A DNA stretch of 14,380 nucleotides from Prevotella sp. (lineage in GTDB: Bacteria; Bacteroidota; Bacteroidia; Bacteroidales; Bacteroidaceae). Location of the stretch: the NCBI GenBank assembly GCA_022511055.1, contig JAFLSH010000035.1, positions 1 to 14,380 on the forward strand, read 5' to 3'. Shown here piece after piece: positions 6,447-12,355 of the stretch. Position 1 is the first letter of the stretch. The number at the start of each line of letters is the position of its first letter. The position numbers and the translations under genes are program-made. Under the pieces are notes generated by a model. It was not told the origin of the DNA and ran no database searches. It saw only the letters and a program-made list of their open reading frames with translations.

Positions 6447-8558
6447 TTACTTGTCGAAGGGCTGGCGGTAGGTGCAGCCCTCCTTCCACCGCGAACAACC
6501 GTAGGCCGTCTTGCCTTTGATAATCACACCCTGGCCGCACACGGGGCAGGGCTTGCCCTCGGGCGAATCTGCGGCGGCAGCCTTCTTCTTTCGGCTGGCC
6601 TTGGGCTTGGCGGCGGCAGTTGCTGTCGGCTTGGCCTCGCCCCCAGCCGCCTTGGCCGTGGGCTTTTTCTTTTTCAGGTCGTCGTCGGTGGTCAGGGTAA
6701 TGCGGCGGTTTTCCGTGTCGGTCATCACCTGGTGTACAATCTCGGAGACCTGCTGTTTCAGCTCGTCAATGAACAGCTGGGCATCGTACTTCCTGAGTTC
6801 AATGTCGCGCAGCTTCTTCTCCCAGATGCCCGTCAGCTCGCAGCTCTTGAGCAGCTCCTCGCGTATCAGCCCTATCAGCTCGATGCCCGTCGGGGTGGCT
6901 ACCAGCCGCTTGCGCTCGCGGCGGATATAATGGCGCTTGAACAGGGTTTCGATAATGCCGGCGCGGCTCGATGGGCGGCCGATGCCGTTCTCCTTCATGG
7001 CGGCGCGCAGCGTCTCGTCTTCCACGAACTTGCCGGCAGTCTCCATGGCGCGGAGCAGTGAGGCTTCGTTGTAGTAAGGTGGGGGTGTGGTCCATTTCTC
7101 GGTGAGTGTCGGCTGGTGGTCGCCGCTCTCCCCCTTGACAAAGGCGGGCAGGGTGCGCTCTTGGGCGGCTGCGCCCGCGGGGTTGGCGAGCTGCGGGTCT
7201 GCGGTGGCCTCCGTCTCCGCCTCGGCCTGCCCCCTCTCGCCTCCCTGCTTGGTTGGCTGCGTGATGCGCCATCCGGGGTCAAGTATCTCCTTGCCGGTCA
7301 CCTTGAACTCCACTTCGTCTACCCTGCCAAGCACGGTGGTGGTCGAGAACTTGCAGTCGGGCAGGAACACGCCGATGAAACGGCGGGCCACCAGGTCGTA
7401 GACATTCTGCTCTGCATCGGTCAGCCGTTGCGGAATGATGCCCGTGGGAATAATGGCGTGGTGGTCGGTCACCTTAGAGGTGTCAAAGACCCGCTTCGAC
7501 TTCTTGAGTGCCTTGCCGCCAATGGGCTTGATAAGCTCGGCGTATGGAGCCACGCCCGCGAACTTCGTCTGGTAGAGGCCGTTCAGGGTCTGCGGACACT
7601 TGGGGTATATGTCGTCTGACAGGTATTGCGTGTCTACGCGCGGGTAGGTGGTGAGCTTCCGCTCGTAGAGGCTCTGGATAAGGTTCAGGGTCATCTCTGC
7701 CGAGTAGCCGAACTTGCGGTTGCAGTCTACTTGCAGCGAAGTCAGGTCGTAGAGCTGCGGCGGCTGCTCCTTGCCTTCTTTCTTCTCCACTTTCGTCACC
7801 TCAAACGGCTTGCCCTCAATCATGCCGAATGCCTCTTCGCCCTCGGCCTGAGTGGTGAACTTGCCCTTGGTGGCGGTGAAGGTGGTGTCGCGGTAGACCG
7901 TGGCCAGCACCCAGTAGGGCTCGGGCTTGAACTCCTCAATCTCCCGTTGGCGGTTGACAATCAGTGCCAGTGTCGGTGTCTGCACGCGCCCGATGGATAG
8001 CACCTGCCCTTTCTGTCCGTATTTCAGCGTGTAGAGGCGCGTGGCGTTCATGCCTAACAGCCAGTCGCCAATGGCGCGTGAGAGGCCGGCCATGTAGAGT
8101 GCCTGATAGTCCTGTTGGTCTTTCAGCTGGGCAAAGCCCTCGCGAATGGCCTCGTCGGTCATCGATGAAATCCACAGGCGTTTCACCGGGCACTTGGCGC
8201 CTGCCTTCTGCATGACCCATCGCTGTATGAGTTCGCCCTCCTGTCCGGCATCGCCGCAGTTGACTATGCCGTCGGCGGCCTGCATCAGCCGTTCCACAAT
8301 GGCGAATTGCTTCTCTATGTGCTGCTCGCTGATGAGCTTGATGCCGAAGCGCTGCGGAATCATCGGCAGCTGGGTCAGCGCCCACGGCTTCCACGCCGCG
8401 GTGTAGTCGCCCGGCTCTTTCAGCGTACACAGGTGGCCGTAGGTCCATGTCACCTGGTAGCCGTTACCCTCCATGTAGCCGTCGTGGGAGCTGGTGGCTC
8501 CCAAAATGCGCGCAATGTCTCGCGCTACGCTCGGCTTCTCGGCTATGCAGACAGTCAT
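6447..8558 (-). CDS. topB: DNA topoisomerase III (type IA)
   Basis: A 703-aa type IA topoisomerase that cuts and passes single strands, resolving replication and recombination intermediates. The TOPRIM domain begins MTVCIAEKPSVARDIA with Glu7. Its second motif is CGDAGQEGELI (101-111), where the usual DxDxE reads D103-A-G105-Q-E107. The active-site tyrosine is Tyr305 in LTTYPRVDTQYLSDD. Other family blocks include SIGRVQTPTLALIV (188-201), VTDHHAIIPTG (363-373) and ENGIGRPSSRAGII (523-536). A low-complexity insert (about 436-470) interrupts the core. The C-terminus has a Lys/Ala-rich tail (629-669) and a zinc ribbon with Cys671, 674, 688 and 695. Length fits chromosomal TopB. The start is the only good ATG, and it is preceded by an unusual repeat-bearing promoter region. 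The porE-like gene follows. Confidence 0.96.
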   Translation of the reverse strand: MTVCIAEKPSVARDIARILGATSSHDGYMEGNGYQVTWTYGHLCTLKEPGDYTAAWKPWALTQLPMIPQRFGIKLISEQHIEKQFAIVERLMQAADGIVNCGDAGQEGELIQRWVMQKAGAKCPVKRLWISSMTDEAIREGFAQLKDQQDYQALYMAGLSRAIGDWLLGMNATRLYTLKYGQKGQVLSIGRVQTPTLALIVNRQREIEEFKPEPYWVLATVYRDTTFTATKGKFTTQAEGEEAFGMIEGKPFEVTKVEKKEGKEQPPQLYDLTSLQVDCNRKFGYSAEMTLNLIQSLYERKLTTYPRVDTQYLSDDIYPKCPQTLNGLYQTKFAGVAPYAELIKPIGGKALKKSKRVFDTSKVTDHHAIIPTGIIPQRLTDAEQNVYDLVARRFIGVFLPDCKFSTTTVLGRVDEVEFKVTGKEILDPGWRITQPTKQGGERGQAEAETEATADPQLANPAGAAAQERTLPAFVKGESGDHQPTLTEKWTTPPPYYNEASLLRAMETAGKFVEDETLRAAMKENGIGRPSSRAGIIETLFKRHYIRRERKRLVATPTGIELIGLIREELLKSCELTGIWEKKLRDIELRKYDAQLFIDELKQQVSEIVHQVMTDTENRRITLTTDDDLKKKKPTAKAAGGEAKPTATAAAKPKASRKKKAAAADSPEGKPCPVCGQGVIIKGKTAYGCSRWKEGCTYRQPFDK

Positions 8559-8600
8559 CTTCTCCTTTTTTCTCCTTCTCTCTTTGCGGGTTGTCTTTGT

Positions 8601-8705
8601 ATGTGCAATGCAATGAATTGCATGTGTAAGGCAACGAATTGCATGTGCAAAGCAACGAATTATATGCGCAAAGTTATGAATTATATGTGCAAAGTTACGA
8701 AGATT
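8601..8705. repeat. Five tandem 21-bp repeats in the topB leader
   Basis: Five contiguous 21-bp units start at 8601, 8622, 8643, 8664 and 8685, each beginning ATGTGCAA or a close variant (ATGTGTAA, ATGCGCAA). Read on the minus strand, the two units farthest from topB contain TAACTTTGC, an exact -7 box; the three nearer units have decayed to TTGCTTTG, TTGCCTTA and TTGCATTG. The array is therefore best read as a multiplied promoter region. On the plus strand it is open as M-[CR]-x heptads ending at TGA 8709-8711, which I regard as incidental. Confidence 0.9.
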
Positions 8706-8720
8706 TTTTGAAGCACCAAA
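8690..8720 (-). promoter_or_regulatory. topB: Bacteroidota-type promoter for topB (and porE-like gene)
   Basis: On the minus strand, the -33 box TTTG (8717-8720) and the -7 box TAACTTTG (8690-8697) are separated by exactly 19 bp and both match consensus. The -7 box lies in the outermost copy of the 21-bp tandem repeat. The second copy has a -7 box at 8669-8676 but no TTTG at the right distance. The leader would be about 120 nt and contain the other four repeats. Confidence 0.7.
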
Positions 8721-8728
8721 ATGTTTGG

Positions 8729-8812
8729 GTGTGAAAATACACCATGAGCTTTGAAAATTACTCCGTGAGTGTCGCGGCTAAAGCGCCGACTTTCAGAAAA
8801 TACTCCATGAGT
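8729..8812 (-). repeat. 21-bp-periodic array, copy 2 (four units; THGV heptads if translated)
   Basis: On the minus strand four contiguous 21-bp units occupy 8792-8812, 8771-8791, 8750-8770 and 8729-8749. Three begin ACTCATGGAGTA, ACTCACGGAGTA or GCTCATGGTGTA; the second is divergent (AGTCGGCGCTTTAGC). The order good-divergent-good-good equals units 2-5 of copy 1 at 249-353. Translated in frame, the good units read [TA]-H-G-V-[FI]. The enclosing minus-strand frame is open from 8878 to 8681, but its only initiators are weak (TTG at 8876-8878). The array sits between the topB and hydrolase promoters and ends 9 bp from the topB -33 box. Confidence 0.85.
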
Positions 8813-8841
8813 TTTGCCCGTTTCGGCCCGATGTTGCAAGA

Positions 8842-8865
8842 GCGAAAAATTTTGATACTTTTCGC
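8842..8865. promoter_or_regulatory. Dyad upstream of the hydrolase promoter
   Basis: GCGAAAA (8842-8848) and TTTTCGC (8859-8865) form a perfect 7-bp inverted repeat around a 10-bp spacer. It lies about 25-48 bp upstream of the hydrolase -7 box, a position suitable for an operator. No regulator is identifiable. Confidence 0.35.
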
Positions 8866-8889
8866 AAAGCCGTTTCAAATATTATCCCG

Positions 8890-8897
8890 TATCTTTG
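8890..8897 (+). promoter_or_regulatory. -7 box of the hydrolase gene
   Basis: TATCTTTG matches TAnnTTTG exactly, 23 bp before the start codon region. No convincing TTTG -33 box is present at 19-21 bp upstream, so activation or a weak promoter is possible. Confidence 0.55.
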
Positions 8898-8920
8898 CAT
8901 CACCAATTTAAAACAATGAC

Positions 8921-9817
8921 ATGATGAAAACAAAGAGAATGTTCTGTCTGGCTGCCTTGATGGCAGCAGTGAGTTTGTCGTTTGCCGCCTCGCGCATCGT
9001 GGAAGATGGCGGTACGGGCCCTTATAAGGCCATTATGCAAGAAGAGTCAACGTTGCAGGCGCACACCGTGTTTGTGCCGCAAGACTTGTCGAAGTTCAAT
9101 GCGCAGCACCCGCTGCCGGTGCTGGTCTGGGGCAATGGTGCCTGCACGAACTCGCCGTGGGAACACTATAAGTTCCTCAACGAGATAGCCTCATACGGCT
9201 ACATTGTGGTGGCTACGGGCTACATACCCATGGATGAAGAGCCCTACCGCGGCCCCATGTCGACTACCGAGCAGCAGATTGAGTCGATAGACTGGGTCTT
9301 TGCACAGAATGCCGACCAGTCATCGCCCTACTACGGCAAGATTGACCTGAAGAACATCTGCGTGGCGGGCATGTCGTGCGGCGGTTTGCAGACGCTGTTT
9401 AACTGCGCTGACCCCCGCATCACCACGCTCATGATTTGCAACAGCGGACTTTTCAATCAGCAGAACGCCAATCAGGCCGTTGGCGGCATGCCCATGCCTC
9501 CAAAGTCGAAGCTGAAGGAGATTCACACGCCAGTCATCTATATCCTTGGCGGTGAGGAAGATATTGCCTACGGAAACGGCATGGATGACTTCCATCGCAT
9601 TGACCATGTACCCGCTTGTGTGGCTAATTTCCCCGTGGGTCATGGCGGCACCTACCGTCAGCCTCATGGCGGCGAGTTCTCGGTGGTGGCACTCGGCTGG
9701 CTCAACTGGCAGCTGAAGGGCGATGCTGAGGCTGCCAAAATGTTCAAGGGTGCAGACTGCGGCCTCTCAAAGCGCCAAGGGTGGACTATAGAGAAGAACG
9801 CACTGATGGACAAATAA
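8921..9817 (+). CDS. Secreted alpha/beta hydrolase
   Basis: A 298-aa serine hydrolase exported by a signal peptide (MMKTKRMFCLAALMAAVSLSFA, cut near residue 22). The catalytic nucleophile is Ser152 in the elbow GMSCGG (150-155). The probable acid is Asp214 in GGEEDIAYGNG and the probable base His241 in VGHGGTY. VLVWGNGACTNSPWEHYKFLNEIASYGY carries the oxyanion-side strand and helix typical of chlorophyllase/PET-hydrolase/dienelactone-hydrolase-like families. The early GGTGPYKA segment is typical of Bacteroidota secreted members. The substrate is unknown; a short-chain or carbohydrate ester is plausible. ATG 8921 and ATG 8924 are equally acceptable starts. It is a single-gene unit, with its own -7 box and a hairpin directly downstream. 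Confidence 0.88.
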   Translation: MMKTKRMFCLAALMAAVSLSFAASRIVEDGGTGPYKAIMQEESTLQAHTVFVPQDLSKFNAQHPLPVLVWGNGACTNSPWEHYKFLNEIASYGYIVVATGYIPMDEEPYRGPMSTTEQQIESIDWVFAQNADQSSPYYGKIDLKNICVAGMSCGGLQTLFNCADPRITTLMICNSGLFNQQNANQAVGGMPMPPKSKLKEIHTPVIYILGGEEDIAYGNGMDDFHRIDHVPACVANFPVGHGGTYRQPHGGEFSVVALGWLNWQLKGDAEAAKMFKGADCGLSKRQGWTIEKNALMDK

Positions 9818-9842
9818 TTACGGCTTATTATCAACTGCATGG

Positions 9843-9871
9843 CACTGTGTCTTACGGCGTAAGGCACAGTG
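9843..9871 (+). terminator. Hairpin after the hydrolase gene
   Basis: CACTGTGTCTTAC (9843-9855) pairs with GTAAGGCACAGTG (9859-9871): 13 bp with one G-U pair and a 3-nt loop. It is followed by TTAATGTTTTAT, a weak U-tract. It probably ends the hydrolase transcript. Confidence 0.65.
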
Positions 9872-9883
9872 TTAATGTTTTAT

Positions 9884-9925
9884 AAAAATCGCAGGTCTAC
9901 AGGTCACAACCTGCGATTTTTTTTT
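9884..9925 (+). terminator. Intrinsic terminator (A-stem-U type)
   Basis: AAAAATCGCAGGT (9884-9896) pairs with ACCTGCGATTTTT (9909-9921) around a 12-nt loop, and nine T residues run from 9917 to 9925. It is the strongest intrinsic terminator in the window. The A-tract on the left arm could make it work in both directions. It directly precedes the efflux operon promoter. Confidence 0.8.
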
Positions 9926-9926
9926 G

Positions 9927-9934
9927 TACCTTTG
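9927..9934 (+). promoter_or_regulatory. -7 box of the efflux operon
   Basis: TACCTTTG matches TAnnTTTG, 28 bp before the tolC-like ATG at 9962 and 1 bp after the terminator U-tract. No clear -33 TTTG lies at the expected distance, because that position falls inside the terminator loop. Confidence 0.55.
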
Positions 9935-9961
9935 CCGCCGATTTTTAAGAAACGAATATCT

Positions 9962-11278
9962 ATGAACATGAGAATTTCAGCGCTCATGTTGGTCGTACCC
10001 GCAGCGATTGCGGCGAAGGCAGTGCAAAATGAGCGCACGTTGACAGTTGACGAATTGTTTCAACTGGTGGAAAGCAACAGCAAGACTCTTCAACAACAGA
10101 AGATAAGCGTAGAATTTGCTCAGAAAGGGATAGAGGTGGCGCGCAGTCAGCGGCTGCCTGATGTAAATGCTGCATTGTCGGCTTCGTATAACGGCAATGT
10201 GGTGGTGATGAATCGTGACTTTAGCCATGCCAATGGCTATGCTTCGCCGCATTTTGGCAACTCCTTTGCGCTGGAAGCCCAACAAGTGGTCTACGCCGGT
10301 GGCGCCATTGATGCTGGTATCGGCATGGCTGAGGTGCAGCGCGACATGGCTGTCAGCAGGCGGCGCTCCGTGGCTGATGCCCAGCGGTTTTTGGCGCTCG
10401 GGCAGTATCTTGACCTCTTCAAGATTCAGAATCGTATGCAGGTCTACACCCAGAACATCCTGCTTACCGAGCGGCTGATAGCTGACATTCAGGCCAGACA
10501 ACAGCAGGGTATGGCGCTTCGTAATGATGTTACGCGCTATGAACTGCAACTCGAGACTCTCAGGCTGGGGCTGCGCCGGCTACAAGACCAGCGGGCCATC
10601 CTGAATCATCAGCTCTGCAACACGTTAGGACTGGCTGACACCACGATTCTGCCCGACACATCGTGCGCAGTCCTCACACCTCGGCTGACAGACACAGGCA
10701 TGGAGACCGATTGGCAACAGCGCGCCCTGGCAAACAGCACGGCCGTAGAGCAGTCGCAGCTCTCGACCCGGCTGGCTCGGTTGCAGCTGAAGATGGCTAA
10801 GAGCGAGCTGCTGCCGAAAGTGGCGCTGGTGGCCGCCGACAACTTCAGCGGCCCGTTCACCTACGATATTCCGCCCATCGACAAGAATATCAATTACTGG
10901 TATGTCGGCGTGGGTGTGAGATACCCCGTCAGTGCGCTGTTCAAGTCGCACAAGAAGGTGCATCAGGCCGAAGTAGGCATTACCCGCAGCCAGCAGCAAC
11001 AGTCGGTGGTGGAAGAGGCGCTTAATAACCAGATGCAACAGGCGTACACGCTCTATGAGCAGTCGTTTGCCGACCTTGACATTCAGCGCAAAAGTGTGCA
11101 GTTGGCACGGCAGAACTATCAGGTAGTGAATGACCGCTACCAGAATCAGCTGGCAATCATCGCCGATATGCTCGATGCCTCGAACATCAAGCTGAATGCC
11201 GAGCTGCAAGAGGTAGATGCCCGCATCAATATCGTCTACGCATATTACAAACTGAAGTACATTAGTGGAACATTATAA
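9962..11278 (+). CDS. TolC-family outer membrane efflux channel
   Basis: A 438-aa outer-membrane factor that forms the exit duct of a tripartite pump. The signal peptide MNMRISALMLVVPAAIAAKA is followed by TLTVDELFQLVESNSKTLQQQ, the standard first helix of TolC/OEP repeats. Two OEP repeats can be traced: long coiled-coil helices at about 35-75 and 130-215, then again at about 255-295 and 335-430, with beta-barrel strands between (LSASYNGNVVV; YWYVGVGVRYPVS). The start at 9962 is preferred over in-frame starts from 9869, because those would translate the terminator and the -7 box. The adaptor gene follows 23 bp downstream. No regulatory gene precedes it. No lipobox is visible, so the protein is probably not lipidated. 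Confidence 0.93.
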   Translation: MNMRISALMLVVPAAIAAKAVQNERTLTVDELFQLVESNSKTLQQQKISVEFAQKGIEVARSQRLPDVNAALSASYNGNVVVMNRDFSHANGYASPHFGNSFALEAQQVVYAGGAIDAGIGMAEVQRDMAVSRRRSVADAQRFLALGQYLDLFKIQNRMQVYTQNILLTERLIADIQARQQQGMALRNDVTRYELQLETLRLGLRRLQDQRAILNHQLCNTLGLADTTILPDTSCAVLTPRLTDTGMETDWQQRALANSTAVEQSQLSTRLARLQLKMAKSELLPKVALVAADNFSGPFTYDIPPIDKNINYWYVGVGVRYPVSALFKSHKKVHQAEVGITRSQQQQSVVEEALNNQMQQAYTLYEQSFADLDIQRKSVQLARQNYQVVNDRYQNQLAIIADMLDASNIKLNAELQEVDARINIVYAYYKLKYISGTL

Positions 11279-11301
11279 AATAAATAAAAGAATAAAACAA
11301 T

Positions 11302-12333
11302 ATGAATAAGACTGTTATCAAGAGAACGTATAATATCGTGGTTGTCGGGCTGATGGTGGCCGCCATCGGCTATGCTTGCAGCCGTTTCATCCATCTGGGC
11401 CGTGTGGAGTACACAGATGATGCCCAGGTGTGGCGCCACATCACGCCGCTGAACGCACGTGTCGGCGGCTTTGTCAGGGAAATCCGCTTTACAGACTACC
11501 AGCGGGTCAGAAAGGGTGACACGCTCGTGGTCATAGAGGATGCCGAGTACCGGCTGCAACTGGCGCAGGCTCAGGCGCAGCTGGAAGGCTCGCGCTCTGG
11601 CGTGTCGGCCGTTAGTGCCGGCATGAACACCACGGCCTCGAACATCCGCGTGGCTACGGCAGGCATAGAGGAGGCTCGCGTGAGCATGGAGAATGCCAAG
11701 GCCGATTATGAGCGCTTTTCCGCTCTGCTCAAGAGCGATGCCGTTACCCGCCAGCAGTACGATAACGCCCGCACCCGCTACGAGGCTGCCCGCGCCCGCT
11801 ATGCACAGGCTCAGGGGCAGAAACAGTCGACCGCGCTTGTCGTGAGCGAACAGGCACAGCGGCTGGCGCAGACCCAGGCGGGCAGCTCTGTCGCCGAGGC
11901 GGCCGTTAATCTGGCGCGGCTGAATCTGTCCTATACGGTGGTAGTGGCTACCTGCGATGGGGTTATGTCGCGCAAGGATATTCACGTGGGGCAGCTGGTA
12001 CAGCCGGGTCAGCAATTAGGCAGCATTGTTGACGATAATCAGGTGTGGGTTGTGGCTAACTATCGTGAAACACAGATGAAGCACATTGCCGTGGGCAATA
12101 AAGTCGCGTTTACGGCTGATGCCGTTCCCGGTGTCAGCTATGCGGGCGAAGTAGAGGCGATTGCTGGTGGAACGGGTTCGGCCTTCTCGCCGATTCCTGT
12201 TGATAACGCCACGGGCAACTTTGTTAAGGTCGAGCAGCGTGTGCCTGTGCGCATCAGGGTTACTTCGAGCGACTCTGAGGCCGTAAGCAAGCTGCTGGCA
12301 GGGCTGAACGTGGAGTGTGAGGTAAAGTACTGA
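11302..12333 (+). CDS. HlyD/EmrA-family periplasmic adaptor
   Basis: A 343-aa membrane-fusion protein linking the inner-membrane pump to the TolC-like channel. A single N-terminal anchor helix (about 11-29) precedes EYTDDAQVWRHITPLNARVGGFVREI, the EmrA/HlyD signature including the first half of the lipoyl domain (47-75). A long Ala/Gln-rich coiled-coil hairpin spans about 76-215. The second lipoyl half (LSYTVVVATCDGVMSRKDIHVGQLVQPGQQLGSIV) follows, and then a beta-barrel domain with VVANYRETQMKHIAVGNKVAF. The C-terminus has a membrane-proximal beta domain with VPVRIRV. Gaps are 23 bp upstream and 22 bp downstream, so it is in one operon with the channel and the MFS pump. Confidence 0.95.
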   Translation: MNKTVIKRTYNIVVVGLMVAAIGYACSRFIHLGRVEYTDDAQVWRHITPLNARVGGFVREIRFTDYQRVRKGDTLVVIEDAEYRLQLAQAQAQLEGSRSGVSAVSAGMNTTASNIRVATAGIEEARVSMENAKADYERFSALLKSDAVTRQQYDNARTRYEAARARYAQAQGQKQSTALVVSEQAQRLAQTQAGSSVAEAAVNLARLNLSYTVVVATCDGVMSRKDIHVGQLVQPGQQLGSIVDDNQVWVVANYRETQMKHIAVGNKVAFTADAVPGVSYAGEVEAIAGGTGSAFSPIPVDNATGNFVKVEQRVPVRIRVTSSDSEAVSKLLAGLNVECEVKY

Positions 12334-12355
12334 TTTGTGATTGTTCTTGTAAGCT

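Noticed and set aside
8307..8711. Plus-strand frame ending in Met-Cys heptads over the topB leader repeats
   Set aside because: Most of it is antisense to topB, and the repeat part is better explained as duplicated promoter DNA with a consensus -33/-7 pair on the minus strand.
9869..9961. N-terminal extension of the TolC-like protein
   Set aside because: It would translate a strong terminator and the -7 box; the signal peptide begins properly at 9962.
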